DNA of 64,000 nucleotides from Nocardiopsis sp. JB363 (lineage in GTDB: Bacteria; Actinomycetota; Actinomycetes; Streptosporangiales; Streptosporangiaceae): NCBI RefSeq assembly GCF_900143625.1, contig NZ_FRFF01000021.1:35594-99593 (forward strand), in the 5' to 3' direction. Below, in pieces: positions 44,425 through 53,796 of this stretch (within the stretch, counting starts at the first letter, position 1; the number at the start of each line of letters is the position of its first letter). The notes below the pieces were generated by a model. The model did no database searches. It saw only the letters and a list, made by a program, of their open reading frames with translations, and had not been told where the DNA came from. A program made the position numbers and the translations under genes.

Positions 44425-46185
44425 CTAGTCCTGGTGTTCCCAGTTCGGCGCCATGTCCCGCGCGTACTGGATGTTGTCGTTGCTGACACCGGGGCCGACC
44501 ATCGGCCAGACCATGGCGTCGTGGTTGACGGTGAAGTCGACGACCACGGGGACGTCGTTGATGGACATCGCCTTCTCGATGGTCGCGTCGATGTCCTCGG
44601 GACGCTCGCAACGCAGTCCGACACAACCGTAGGCCTCGGACAGGCGGACGAAGTCCGGGATGCGGACCTTCTCGTCCCGCGGTGAGGTCTGCAGGTTGGT
44701 GTTGGAGTAACGGCCCTCGTAGAACAGGGTCTGCCACTGGCGGACCATGCCGAGGTTGCCGTTGTTGACGATCGCGACCTTGATCGGGATGCCCTCGACG
44801 GCACAGGTGGCGAGTTCCTGGTTGGTCATCTGGAAGCAGCCGTCGCCGTCGACCGCCCAGACCACGCGGTCGGGGTCGCCGGCCTTGGCGCCCAGGGCCG
44901 CCGGGACGGAGAAGCCCATGGTGCCCAGACCACCGGAGTTGACGAAGGCGCCGGGACGCTCGTACTCGATGAACTGCGCGGCCCACATCTGGTGCTGACC
45001 GACGCCGGCCACGTAGGTGGCCTCGGGGCCCACGACCTGACCCAGGCGCTGGATGACGGCCTGCGGCGACAGGGAGTCGTCGTCGGGGACGTCGAAGCCC
45101 TTGGGATAGGTGGAGCGCAGCTGGTTCAGCCGGCGCCACCAGGCCTCGTAGTCGCCCTGGCGGTCCTTCTCCTGGTCGGCGCGCACGGCCACGACCAGGT
45201 CGGCGAGGACCTCGCGGGCGTCGCCGACGATGGGAACGTCCGCGTGCCGGTTCTTGGAGATCTCGGCGGGGTCGATGTCGGCGTGGACGATCTTGGCATC
45301 GGGCGCGAAGCTGTCCAGCCGGCCGGTGACGCGGTCGTCGAAGCGTGCGCCGAGGGCGACGATGAGGTCGGCCTGTTGCAGGGCGCCGACGGCGGCGACG
45401 TCGCCGTGCATGCCCGGCATGCCCACGTACTGCGGGTGGGACTCGGGGAAGACGCCACGGGCCATCAGGGTGGTGACCACGGGAACGCCGGTGAGTTCGG
45501 TCAGGACCCGCAGTTCGGCGGCGGCCTTGGCGCGCAGGACACCGCCGCCCACGTACAGGACGGGGCGCTTGGCATCGGCGATCATCCGGGCGGCCTCACG
45601 GACCTGCTTGCCGTGCGGTTTGGTGACCGGACGGTAGCCGGGCAGGTCCAGACGCTCGGGCCAGACGAACTCGGCGGAGGCCTGGAGGGCGTCCTTGGCG
45701 ATGTCGACCAGGACGGGACCGGGGCGACCGCTGGAGGCGATGTGGAAGGCCTCGGCGATGGTGCGCGGGATGTCGCGCACGTCCTTGACCAGGAAGTTGT
45801 GCTTGGTGATCGGCATCGTGATGCCGCAGATGTCGGCTTCCTGGAAGGCGTCGGTACCGATCATCGGGGCGGCGACCTGCCCGGTGATGGCGACCATCGG
45901 GACCGAGTCCATGTGGGCGTCGGCGAGCGGCGTGACGAGGTTGGTGGCACCGGGCCCGCTGGTGGCCATACAGACTCCGGGGCGTCCCGTGGCGTAGGCG
46001 TAGCCCTCGGCCGCGTGCCCGGCCCCCTGCTCGTGGCGCATCAGGACGTGGCGCACCTTGGCGGAGTCGTAGAGGGGATCGTACGCGGGGAGGATGGCGC
46101 CGCCGGGAATCCCGAAGACAGTGTCAACGCCGACGTGCTCCAGCGACCTGATCAGCGATTGGGCGCCGGTCATCTGCTCGGTCAT
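44425..46185 (-). CDS. ilvB: Acetolactate synthase large (catalytic) subunit
   Basis: A 586-aa ThDP-dependent enzyme catalysing the first common step to valine, leucine and isoleucine. [17 protein letters not shown], the catalytic-Glu-containing [24 protein letters not shown] and the ThDP motif [18 protein letters not shown] with [12 protein letters not shown] are conserved. The ATG at [11 protein letters not shown] has AAGGA 8 bp upstream; the extended frame runs through the attenuator. First gene of ilvBNC, controlled by a leader peptide and terminator. Confidence 0.96.
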   Translation of the reverse strand: MTEQMTGAQSLIRSLEHVGVDTVFGIPGGAILPAYDPLYDSAKVRHVLMRHEQGAGHAAEGYAYATGRPGVCMATSGPGATNLVTPLADAHMDSVPMVAITGQVAAPMIGTDAFQEADICGITMPITKHNFLVKDVRDIPRTIAEAFHIASSGRPGPVLVDIAKDALQASAEFVWPERLDLPGYRPVTKPHGKQVREAARMIADAKRPVLYVGGGVLRAKAAAELRVLTELTGVPVVTTLMARGVFPESHPQYVGMPGMHGDVAAVGALQQADLIVALGARFDDRVTGRLDSFAPDAKIVHADIDPAEISKNRHADVPIVGDAREVLADLVVAVRADQEKDRQGDYEAWWRRLNQLRSTYPKGFDVPDDDSLSPQAVIQRLGQVVGPEATYVAGVGQHQMWAAQFIEYERPGAFVNSGGLGTMGFSVPAALGAKAGDPDRVVWAVDGDGCFQMTNQELATCAVEGIPIKVAIVNNGNLGMVRQWQTLFYEGRYSNTNLQTSPRDEKVRIPDFVRLSEAYGCVGLRCERPEDIDATIEKAMSINDVPVVVDFTVNHDAMVWPMVGPGVSNDNIQYARDMAPNWEHQD

Positions 46186-46268
46186 CTCAAGATCCTTCAG
46201 CGATGTCCCAGAGCGGCGGTGGGGCTCTGGAGGTGGTGGTTTCCGGACTCGTGGCCTGGTGCGGCAAT

Positions 46269-46304
46269 AAAAAAACCCCCACCGCCCTGGTGGCGGTCGA
46301 GGGG
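46269..46304 (-). terminator. Attenuator terminator upstream of ilvB
   Basis: ACCGCC pairs with GGCGGT around ACCAG, extended by CCCC/GGGG across a bulge, and is followed by seven T on the minus strand. It stands 84 bp before ilvB. Its 5' arm overlaps 46295-46299, which can instead pair with 46341-46345 in the leader-peptide region. Confidence 0.85.
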
Positions 46305-46324
46305 TGGCGCGCAGCAGAAGAAAC

Positions 46325-46375
46325 TCAGTGGGCTGCGCGCCGACCAAGTACGAGAATCAGGAGGTTGTTCTGCAC
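46325..46375 (-). CDS. Leader peptide of the ilvBNC attenuator
   Basis: A 16-aa frame from GTG reading [16 protein letters not shown] then TGA. Residues 5-10 are Leu-Leu-Ile-Leu-Val-Leu, a classic BCAA control run. The last codons pair in a 9-10-bp stem (46332-46341 with 46306-46315), and GGTCG (46341-46345) can pair with CGACC (46295-46299) in the terminator arm. Stalling at the BCAA codons would therefore favour antitermination. The GTG lies 7 bp after a CAATGT -10 box, so translation is probably leaderless. Confidence 0.85.
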   Translation of the reverse strand: MQNNLLILVLGRRAAH

Positions 46376-46382
46376 GCTCACA

Positions 46383-46412
46383 ACATTGGCCGAAAGAGCC
46401 CACGCGCGTCAA
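46383..46412 (-). promoter_or_regulatory. ilvB leader promoter
   Basis: TTGACG (46412-46407) and CAATGT (46388-46383) on the minus strand are 18 bp apart, and the leader-peptide GTG falls at the expected transcription start. Confidence 0.65.
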
Positions 46413-46428
46413 CCGGTTCCAAATATTG

Positions 46429-46443
46429 TCTCACCATGCGAGA
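46429..46443 (-). promoter_or_regulatory. BCAA-box upstream of ilvB promoter
   Basis: TCTC-ACCATGC-GAGA, flanked by G and C to give GTCTC-N7-GAGAC, lies 16 bp upstream of the -35 box. That is a usual place for an activator. Confidence 0.55.
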
Positions 46444-46591
46444 CGTTGATTTCAGCATCCGGCGAGACGTCCACCAATGAAACCGCCCTGACCTGCATGG
46501 ACATGAGCAAGGCCCCGACCGCATGTAACGGAGAACACGCAGCGGGGCCGAGGGAAACCACCCATAGCCGCACTCCACGGCCCATCCCGGA

Positions 46592-47479
46592 CTACTCCTC
46601 GAAGAGGTCCTCGACCCGCTCGACATGTGCCGCCTTACGCAACATCACGTCCAGAACGGCGATGTCGGTCGTACCGGTGATCCGTTCCCGAGCCGCTTCG
46701 GACACCTCGATCTCGCGAGCCTCAAGGAATCCGAGCAGCGCCTCGACACGTCCCTCGATGCGGCCCTTCTCCTTCCCTTCCCGGAAGGGGCGCCCGATCA
46801 GTTCGGTCTTGAACTCGTAGTCCTTCAGCATGATGAGCTTCTCCAATACTGCGGGAGCCGCGACAGAGAGGGCCGCGAGCACATAGTCAGAGTACAGCGA
46901 ACTGGACGAGTCATCGAGGCTGTTCAACGCCGCTACCAGCGCGTTCAACGCCGCCTCGTCCTCGGTCGGGTTGTTGGCCAAGGCCAGAATGGTCAACACC
47001 GGTCGGGCCGCGGCCGCCTCTGGATCGGTGACGGGGGTGAGGGTGTCCAGTGCCAACGCCAAGGGACGGACCTCGCCGCACCCCAGTTCGATCGGTTCGG
47101 TGAACCGCCGCGCCAAAGACGATGTGGGCGTGAGTGCGAGCAGAACCACCGGGCATTCCAGGCGTAGCCGGGTGTTGGCCACGTAGGCGGGCCATCGGTA
47201 GTACTTGCGGGCGTCCGGCCGGTTCTGCGGTTCGACGATGATCCCCAGAACCGGAACCGGGTCGTCCGTCTTCTCGTGAGGGTAGGGCGGCCGTTCGCAG
47301 ACCACCACCGAATCCGAGGTCAGGTGGGTCAGCGCCGTGCTCGTGGCCTCGGCGGAGTCGCATCGGACACGGGTGTACTCCGGCAACGGTTTTCCGGTGA
47401 TCTCCTTGAGGAGTTCGACCACCGACGCGGGATCGTTGCGGATCAGGTCGAGTGGGAACTCGTGCTGATGAGAGGGCAT
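46592..47479 (-). CDS. Rpn/transposase-like nuclease-fold protein, hypothetical
   Basis: A 295-aa protein whose shape matches a large actinomycete family distantly related to Rpn-type PD-(D/E)XK nucleases. The N-terminal SVVVCERPPYPHEKTDDPVPVLGIIVEPQ block would be the nuclease core strand region, followed by KYYRWPAYVANTRLRLECPVVLLALT. A helical, charged C-terminus GRIEGRVEALLGFLEAREIE with RITGTTDIAVLDVMLRKAA is the typical tail. No Shine-Dalgarno sequence precedes the ATG. Function is unknown. Confidence 0.7.
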   Translation of the reverse strand: MPSHQHEFPLDLIRNDPASVVELLKEITGKPLPEYTRVRCDSAEATSTALTHLTSDSVVVCERPPYPHEKTDDPVPVLGIIVEPQNRPDARKYYRWPAYVANTRLRLECPVVLLALTPTSSLARRFTEPIELGCGEVRPLALALDTLTPVTDPEAAAARPVLTILALANNPTEDEAALNALVAALNSLDDSSSSLYSDYVLAALSVAAPAVLEKLIMLKDYEFKTELIGRPFREGKEKGRIEGRVEALLGFLEAREIEVSEAARERITGTTDIAVLDVMLRKAAHVERVEDLFEE

Positions 47480-47557
47480 GTCGGAAAAGTAGCGGGCATC
47501 CGCGCATCTGCGCAGGTGAACGGCGCTATGTCCGGGTTGGGGATGCTTCGATCAGGG

Positions 47558-50263
47558 CTACAGGTTGACGCCGGCTTCGCCGCCGACGAGGGACTCCACG
47601 CCGCTCGCGGGCATGGGGCGGGCCACCAGGAAGCCCTGACCGTGGTCGCAGCCCATCACCCGCAACTGCTCCAGCTGCTCGGGGCGTTCGATGCCCTCGG
47701 CGACCACCTGGACGCCCAGGTCACGGCCGAGCTGGACGATCGTGTGCGTGAGCAGCGTGACCGTGTCGTCCCGGCCCAGGTCGGCGATGAACGACGGGTC
47801 GATCTTGATGGCGTCCACGCTCAGCTCGCGCAGGTGCGCCAGGGACGCGTAGCCCATGCCGTAGTCGTCGATGGCCAGCCGCACGCCCAGGGCGCGGAGC
47901 TCGCCGAGGCGTGCCACCGCGTCGCCCTGGTCGTCGAGAAGGACCTCCTCGTCCACCTCCAGGGTCAGCACCTCCGCCGGCAGTCCCGTCTCGGTGAGCA
48001 CGCCCTCGACGGTGCGCACGAAGCGGGGTGAGAGCACCTGCTTGACCGAGAGGTTCACCGACAGGCCGATGTCCCAGTCCGAGACCCGCCACACGGCGAC
48101 CTTCTCGCAGGCCTCCCGCAGGATCCACTCCCCCAACGGCACGATCAGCCCCGACTCCTCGGCCGCGCCGATGAACGCGTCCGGGCCGATGGTCTCGCCG
48201 TCACGGTCCCAGCGCACCAACGCCTCCACCGCGGTGACCTGGGACGTCCCCAGGTCCACGACCGGCTGGTACTCCAGGAAGAACTCGCCGCCGCTGAGCG
48301 CCCGACGCAACCGGATCTGCAACTCCAGCCGGGACACGACCATGTCGTGCATGTGGGCCGCGTACACCTCGACGTTGCCGGCGCCGCGCTCCTTGGCACG
48401 GGTCATCGCCACGTCGGCGTTGCGCAGCAGCTCACCGCTGTCGGTGGAGGGTTCGGCGAAGGCCACACCGATGCTCGCGGTCAGCAGGATGTCGCGGTCG
48501 GCCACCTGGAAGGGCTCGGAGGCGATCACCCGACCCAGACGTTCGGCCAGGTCCACCACGCGTTGGGCCTTGGGCACGTCCTCGACCAGTACCGCGAACT
48601 CGTCGCCGCCCCAGCGCGCCAGGGTGGCGTTGGAGCCCAACTCGCCGCGCAGTCGGCGCGCGGCCTGCCCCAACATGTGGTCGCCCCGTACGTGTCCGGC
48701 CGAGTCGTTGACCGCGGTGAACCCGTCCAGGTCCAGGAAGATCACCGCGAGGTCGCCGGTGTGCTCGTCGTTGATGGCCCGGTGCGCCAGCACGTCGTTG
48801 GCCCGCTCCTCCAGGTAGGACCGGTTGGGCAGACCCGTCACCCCGTCGTGGAAGGTCAGGTGCTCCACCTGGTCCTGTAGGGCCACCTGGGCGCTGATGT
48901 CGCGGGTGGTCACCAGCAGCCGGTCGGGTTCACCCGGCTGTTCGTACAGGGAGACCGTGGACTCGGTGTGCCGCCAGGTCCCGTCGGCGGCCCGCACCCG
49001 CAGTCGCAGGTGCACCCCCTGTCCGCTGCGTTGACCGAACAGGTCGAAGACGGCGTTGGTGCGCGACAGGTCCTCGGGGTGGATGAGTGTGGTCACGGGC
49101 GCGGCGAGCACGTCGTCCAGCCGGTAGCCGAACGCCTCGGCCGTCCCCGGACTGACGTAGAACACCCCGCCGTCGCGGTCCAGCACCAGGATGACGTCGC
49201 CGCTGTTGCGGGCCAGTTCGTTGAAGTGGCCCTCGCGGTTGCGGACCATCCGGCTGAGGGTGGCGTTCTCCTCCAGCATCCCCAGCACGCGGACCACCAG
49301 CACGACCACGGCGGTGCCCGCGGCGATCGGCAGTACCGCCGCCACATCGGACAGGCGCAGCGATCCCACGGTGAGCGCGGCGGTGGCGACCAGGACCGCG
49401 CCCAGGGCGGCGAATTCGGGGGCGAACCGGTACAGCCCGCGTCCGGTGATCCGACGCGGATCGGCGCCGGGCCGATGCTCCACCAGCCACGGAAGCGCGC
49501 CGAGTAGGGCGAAGCCGAGGAACCGCACCGGCTGATCGATCCCCCCGGCCACCGGCGGACCGGTGAGACGGGTGACCGCGCCGATCATGTCGGAGGCGGC
49601 GATGGCGATGAGCGCGCCCGTCGCGACCAGTACCGCGCGCCGAGTGCTGTGCGGCGACATGAACACCAGCGGTATGAGCAGGCACAACACCACGATGTCG
49701 GCCACCGGGTACACCAACGCGAACCCGAGCAGCCCCGCGCCCTCGCCCAGCTCCTCGTACAGCGGGGAGAACAGCAGGAGCCACACCACGGAGAACACCG
49801 CGGCGGCGCACACGTAACTGTCGGTGATGTGCCGGATGGCCGTGCGCAGCCCACCGGGCCAAGGCGCGAATTTTGTGAACCCGATCACGAAGAGCGGCAG
49901 CGCCGCCAAGGCGAACAGGTCCCCGAGGGTGAGGGAGAAGACCGAACCCGCGCTGAACGTCCGGGTGATGGCGTGGGTCAACGCGCCCGCGCACCAGCTC
50001 AGGGCCGCGAATCCGAGGAATCGCAGCGCGGCCGGGCCGTCCGCCCCGTCGACGTGCGCCTCCCGGTCGGCCCCGGTCCGAGCCCACCGCTTGGAGGCCA
50101 GCAGCAGGGACGCCCCCGCGGCGCCGGCGACCACGGCCCCGGGCCACTCGCCCAGGGTTGCCGCCAGTGTGTTCTCCCCCGCCGGAATCAACGTTCCCAG
50201 GAGGTAGAGGAGGAAGAGCGCGCCCAAACCGAACACGGCAAGCCGGCGTGCTTTGAGGCCCAT
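47558..50263 (-). CDS. Membrane sensor with PAS, GGDEF and EAL domains
   Basis: A 901-aa cyclic-di-GMP enzyme. About nine or ten membrane helices fill residues 1-330. A PAS domain lies at about 345-455 (DVILVLDRDGGVFYVSPGTA). The GGDEF domain at about 465-625 keeps WGGDEF with LDLDGFTAVND, and the EAL domain at about 640-890 keeps VEALVRW, SVNLSV, AIDDYGMGYASL, KIDPSF and VVAEGIE. Both cyclase and phosphodiesterase residues appear present, so the net direction cannot be told. GGGAGG precedes the ATG. Position between ilvB and gatB is conserved in actinomycetes to my recollection. Confidence 0.9.
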   Translation of the reverse strand: MGLKARRLAVFGLGALFLLYLLGTLIPAGENTLAATLGEWPGAVVAGAAGASLLLASKRWARTGADREAHVDGADGPAALRFLGFAALSWCAGALTHAITRTFSAGSVFSLTLGDLFALAALPLFVIGFTKFAPWPGGLRTAIRHITDSYVCAAAVFSVVWLLLFSPLYEELGEGAGLLGFALVYPVADIVVLCLLIPLVFMSPHSTRRAVLVATGALIAIAASDMIGAVTRLTGPPVAGGIDQPVRFLGFALLGALPWLVEHRPGADPRRITGRGLYRFAPEFAALGAVLVATAALTVGSLRLSDVAAVLPIAAGTAVVVLVVRVLGMLEENATLSRMVRNREGHFNELARNSGDVILVLDRDGGVFYVSPGTAEAFGYRLDDVLAAPVTTLIHPEDLSRTNAVFDLFGQRSGQGVHLRLRVRAADGTWRHTESTVSLYEQPGEPDRLLVTTRDISAQVALQDQVEHLTFHDGVTGLPNRSYLEERANDVLAHRAINDEHTGDLAVIFLDLDGFTAVNDSAGHVRGDHMLGQAARRLRGELGSNATLARWGGDEFAVLVEDVPKAQRVVDLAERLGRVIASEPFQVADRDILLTASIGVAFAEPSTDSGELLRNADVAMTRAKERGAGNVEVYAAHMHDMVVSRLELQIRLRRALSGGEFFLEYQPVVDLGTSQVTAVEALVRWDRDGETIGPDAFIGAAEESGLIVPLGEWILREACEKVAVWRVSDWDIGLSVNLSVKQVLSPRFVRTVEGVLTETGLPAEVLTLEVDEEVLLDDQGDAVARLGELRALGVRLAIDDYGMGYASLAHLRELSVDAIKIDPSFIADLGRDDTVTLLTHTIVQLGRDLGVQVVAEGIERPEQLEQLRVMGCDHGQGFLVARPMPASGVESLVGGEAGVNL

Positions 50264-50480
50264 CAGGTGCCTCCCCTACGCCTGGCTCTCTCCTCGGACA
50301 TGGAGCACCCACCTCGTGTATTACTCGACTCAGGACGCGGTGGACCGCACGCACCCCCATGCGGGAACACCCTACGCAACCAAGGTCACACGGCGATTGA
50401 GGACCGGCTGAGAGATGGCGACGAAGCGACTACTCCCCGTCATCTCGGTTTCAGGTTTTCCCAGCTCCTGAAAAGGCACC

Positions 50481-50514
50481 GGCGTCGCGGGGCCGTCTTC
50501 TGCCCCACGACGCC
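50481..50514 (-). terminator. Hairpin after gatB
   Basis: GGCGTCG and GGGG pair with CCCC and CGACGCC around 10 nt, 36 bp past the gatB stop. Confidence 0.7.
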
Positions 50515-50549
50515 GTACGGAGCCTGGAAGACCCCGGCTGAGCCATGGC

Positions 50550-52061
50550 TCAGCCGGAGAGCTTCTCCAGGATGAGTTCGCGGGCCCGTCCGGCGTCGGC
50601 CTGGCCACGGGTGGCCTTCATGACCGCACCGACCAGGGCGCCGGCCGCGGCGACCTTGCCGCCGCGCACCTTGTCGGCCGCGTCGGGGTTGGCGGCGATC
50701 GCCTCGTCGACGGCCGCACCGAGCGCACCGTCGTCGCTGACGACCTTGAGGCCACGGGCCTCGACCACGGCGTCGGGCTCGCCCTCACCGGCCAGCACAC
50801 CCTCGACCACCTGGCGGGCGAGCTTGTTGGTGAGCGTGCCCTCGGCGACCAGCGCGATGATCCGGGCGACCTGAGCGGGGGTGATGGGCAGCGCGCCCAA
50901 CTCCACCTCCTGCTCGGTGGCACGGCGCGAGAGCTCGTTCAGCCACAGCTTGCGGGCCTCCGCCGAGGGAGCTCCCTCGGCGACGGTGGCCTCCACCAGG
51001 ACGATGGCGTCGGCGTTGACCAGGTCGCGCAGCTCGGTGTCGGTGAGCTTCCACTCGGTCGTGATCCGGGCGCGCTGGGCCGCGGGCAGCTCCGGCAGGG
51101 TGGCGCGCAGCTCCTCGATCCACTCCTTCGACGGAGCGACCGGGACCAGGTCGGGGTCCGGGAAGTAACGGTAGTCCTGGGCCTCCTCCTTGGAGCGGCC
51201 CGAGGTGCTGCGGCCGAGGTGCTCCTGGAAGTGGCGGGTCTCCTGGACCACGCGCCCCCCGTCGTCGAGCACGCCGGCCTGACGCTCGATCTCCGAACTC
51301 ACGGCACGTTCCACCGAACGCAGCGAGTTGACGTTCTTGGTCTCGCTGCGGGTGCCCCACTCCGAGGCGCCGATCTCGTTGATGGACACGTTCACGTCGC
51401 AACGCATGGAGCCCTCCTCCATGCGCACGTCCGAGATGCCGAGGGAGCGGACCAGGTCGCGCAGCTCCGCGGCGTAGGCGCGGGCGACCAGCGGAGCGAG
51501 CTCACCGGTGCCGGGGATGGGCTTGGTGACGATCTCCAGCAGCGGAATGCCGGCGCGGTTGTAGTCCACGTTGGAGTGGCTGGCGCCATGGATCCGACCG
51601 GTGGAACCACCCACGTGGGTGGACTTGCCGGTGTCCTCCTCCATGTGCACGCGCTCGACCTCGATGCGGAAGTCGCGCGGGCCGTCGGGGGTGTCGACGG
51701 TGACGTCCAGGTGCCCGTCGACGCAGATCGGCTCGTCGTACTGGGAGATCTGGAAGTTCTTCGGCATGTCCGGATAGAAGTAGTTCTTCCGCGCGAACCG
51801 GCCCCACGGGGCGACGGAGCAGTTGAGTGCCAGCCCCAGACGGATCGCGCCTTCCACCGCCTTCTCGTTGACCACCGGCAACGAACCGGGGAAGGCCAGA
51901 CACACCGGGCACACCTGGGTGTTGGGCTCGGCACCGAACGCGGTCGGGCATGAGCAGAACATCTTGGAGGCGGTGCCCAGTTCGATGTGGGTCTCCAGGC
52001 CGAGCACAGGTTCGTACTTGGTCAGTGCCTGCTCGAAGCTAGGAGTTACCGCGTGGGCCAT
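50550..52061 (-). CDS. gatB: Aspartyl/glutamyl-tRNA amidotransferase subunit B
   Basis: A 503-aa subunit that phosphorylates Glu-tRNA-Gln (or Asp-tRNA-Asn) and aminates it with ammonia channelled from Gat[19 protein letters not shown] and the [13 protein letters not shown] zinc/Cys region open the protein, and [19 protein letters not shown] and RCDVNVSIN are kinase-site motifs. The YqeY-like tail domain ends in [17 protein letters not shown]. It is normally in one operon with gatC and gatA; here a four-gene plus-strand block separates them. Confidence 0.96.
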   Translation of the reverse strand: MAHAVTPSFEQALTKYEPVLGLETHIELGTASKMFCSCPTAFGAEPNTQVCPVCLAFPGSLPVVNEKAVEGAIRLGLALNCSVAPWGRFARKNYFYPDMPKNFQISQYDEPICVDGHLDVTVDTPDGPRDFRIEVERVHMEEDTGKSTHVGGSTGRIHGASHSNVDYNRAGIPLLEIVTKPIPGTGELAPLVARAYAAELRDLVRSLGISDVRMEEGSMRCDVNVSINEIGASEWGTRSETKNVNSLRSVERAVSSEIERQAGVLDDGGRVVQETRHFQEHLGRSTSGRSKEEAQDYRYFPDPDLVPVAPSKEWIEELRATLPELPAAQRARITTEWKLTDTELRDLVNADAIVLVEATVAEGAPSAEARKLWLNELSRRATEQEVELGALPITPAQVARIIALVAEGTLTNKLARQVVEGVLAGEGEPDAVVEARGLKVVSDDGALGAAVDEAIAANPDAADKVRGGKVAAAGALVGAVMKATRGQADAGRARELILEKLSG

Positions 52062-52309
52062 CGCCGCAAACCCGTTTCAGTAGAGGACATACCTTCCAGG
52101 TCAGCCTACCGAGGTCGCGAGGCCCTCTGTGCCCGTTCCCGATCCTTGTGCCACCGACGGATGTCACAGCGAGCGCACGATTGGGCCGCTAACGAGGAGA
52201 TCTACCGTCACTCAGGGTACCGGACCGTTAGTCTTGGTTGCCCGGGAACACGAATTCGCCGGTCGGGGCAGGGTCGCCCCAACCGCCCTCCGTACGGGAG
52301 AGCCTGAGC

Positions 52310-53476
52310 ATGTCCGGCATCCTGCGTCGGTGCGCCGCGTTGCTGAGCGCGACCGCACTGATCGGCACCCTTTCCACTTCACCCGTCCACGCGGACGACT
52401 TCTCCCGCGTGGACCGCGACCCCATGGCGGGTGCCCCGGTCCTGCTCGAAGACGGGCAGGAACTGGAGACGGCCCTGTTCAGTCTGCGTGTGGCCGATGA
52501 GGACTCCGTCCGCGCCTACGCGATGATGGCGGACGAGGAGGTGCGTCCGCGCACCGCCTACGTCGAGTCGGCGTGGGCCGACCGCCCGGAGTGGACGGAC
52601 ACGACTTGGGCCACGGACCCGGCCGACCGCGCGAACTGGATCGTGCGTCACTCCTACCCGAACCTGCCGTTGACGTCGTTGGCGTCGGTGTCGGGACTGC
52701 CGGTGTTGGAGGAGCACACGGCGATCGCCGCCACCCAGGCGGCCCTGTGGCACGTGTTGGACGAGGTCGACCCGAGCCCGGAGGGCAACTCCGAGGAGCT
52801 CCTGCACCTGTTCGAATACCTGGTCCAGGGCAGCGCCGCCGCCGAGGGCGGCACGACCGCACGGTCGTTGGAGCTCTCTCCCTCCCATGTGGAGACGGTC
52901 GCGCCCGAAGGGCCCCTGGGCCCGTTGACGGTGGCCAGCTCGGGTGAGGTTCCGGTGCGGGTGTCGGTGCGCGGCGCGCCCGCGTCGTGGCTGGTGGACG
53001 CCGAGGGCCGGGAGGTCTCGCGTATCTCCGACGGCGACGAGGTCTACCTCGCCGTGGACCCGTCGGTGCCGGCCGGGGTGGCCACCCTGCACGCGCGCGG
53101 GGCGGGTGTGCCCCTCCCGGAGGGACGTCTTTTCACCGGCCGCGAAGGGGTGCGCACCCAGCCGCTCATCACCGCGGAACCGGGCACCGCCATCAGTTCC
53201 ACCACCGCGACGGTGACCTGGCACGCCGAGGAGACCGCCGAGGCCGGCACCGAGGACGAGCCGGCGACCTCCGAACCGGAGCCGACGACCGCGCCCGCCG
53301 AGGAACCCGCGGACGAACCGGAAGTTGTGACAGAGGTCCCGAAAAGCGAAGACCGAAACCAAGGGTCCGGTTTGGCTCTCACCGGCACCTGGCTGTCAGG
53401 ACTCCTGGTCATCGCGGGTGCCCTGGTGGTATCCGGCCTGCTCATCCTGGTCTTGGGCCGTAAGCGTCGGAATTAG
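52310..53476 (+). CDS. Surface protein with degenerate thioester domain, LAxTG anchored (TED1)
   Basis: A 388-aa cell-wall-type protein. Signal peptide about residues 1-28 ends VHADD. A thioester-type domain follows, with the Gln motif AATQAALWHVL (Gln143) intact, but the residue aligned to the thioester Cys is Ala71 in RAYAMMADEE. A beta-rich domain, a Glu/Pro/Thr-rich stalk and a C-terminal sorting signal LALTG with helix and RKRRN tail complete it. The ATG at MSGILRR has GGGAGA upstream. It is the most divergent of four tandem paralogues and probably cannot form a Cys-Gln thioester. Confidence 0.82.
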   Translation: MSGILRRCAALLSATALIGTLSTSPVHADDFSRVDRDPMAGAPVLLEDGQELETALFSLRVADEDSVRAYAMMADEEVRPRTAYVESAWADRPEWTDTTWATDPADRANWIVRHSYPNLPLTSLASVSGLPVLEEHTAIAATQAALWHVLDEVDPSPEGNSEELLHLFEYLVQGSAAAEGGTTARSLELSPSHVETVAPEGPLGPLTVASSGEVPVRVSVRGAPASWLVDAEGREVSRISDGDEVYLAVDPSVPAGVATLHARGAGVPLPEGRLFTGREGVRTQPLITAEPGTAISSTTATVTWHAEETAEAGTEDEPATSEPEPTTAPAEEPADEPEVVTEVPKSEDRNQGSGLALTGTWLSGLLVIAGALVVSGLLILVLGRKRRN

Positions 53477-53796
53477 GCACCCGGAACGGCCCCACCCCAC
53501 CGACCTCGATCTATAACATCACGCCATAATCCGGGTCTGTCCTGCTCAGATTTGGACTTGCCCGTAATCGGCCACATTTTTCGCGAACCGGGTTGGAAAG
53601 CACGAACCGTCTCGCTAGTATCGGCCGGGCGATCGGCGACCCAGGGCTAACGCGGCCCGCTCCCGCGTCTGACGGCCCCCTCGGAGAGATCGCTCCCCCC
53701 AATGGCTCCACGCCCCCTGACCCCGACCGTGGCAGCCATTCACTTCCGCACCGGCGGATGATCCGGTTCACCCCTAATAAGACACCGGGAAACAAC
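53477..53796. other. Intergenic region between TED1 and TED2
   Basis: 320 bp without a gene, ending at the TED2 TTG. It holds the predicted TED2 promoter at 53593-53621 and a long 5' leader. An upstream in-frame ATG (53593) exists but the extension lacks family similarity. Confidence 0.5.
53593..53621 (+). promoter_or_regulatory. Predicted TED2 promoter
   Basis: TTGGAA and TAGTAT are separated by exactly 17 bp, giving a leader of about 170 nt before the TTG start. Confidence 0.5.

Noticed and set aside
50531..50554. Perfect palindrome CCGGCTGAGCCATGGCTCAG around the gatB stop
   Set aside because: It overlaps the last codons of gatB; a more typical hairpin terminator lies just beyond, so no special role is claimed.
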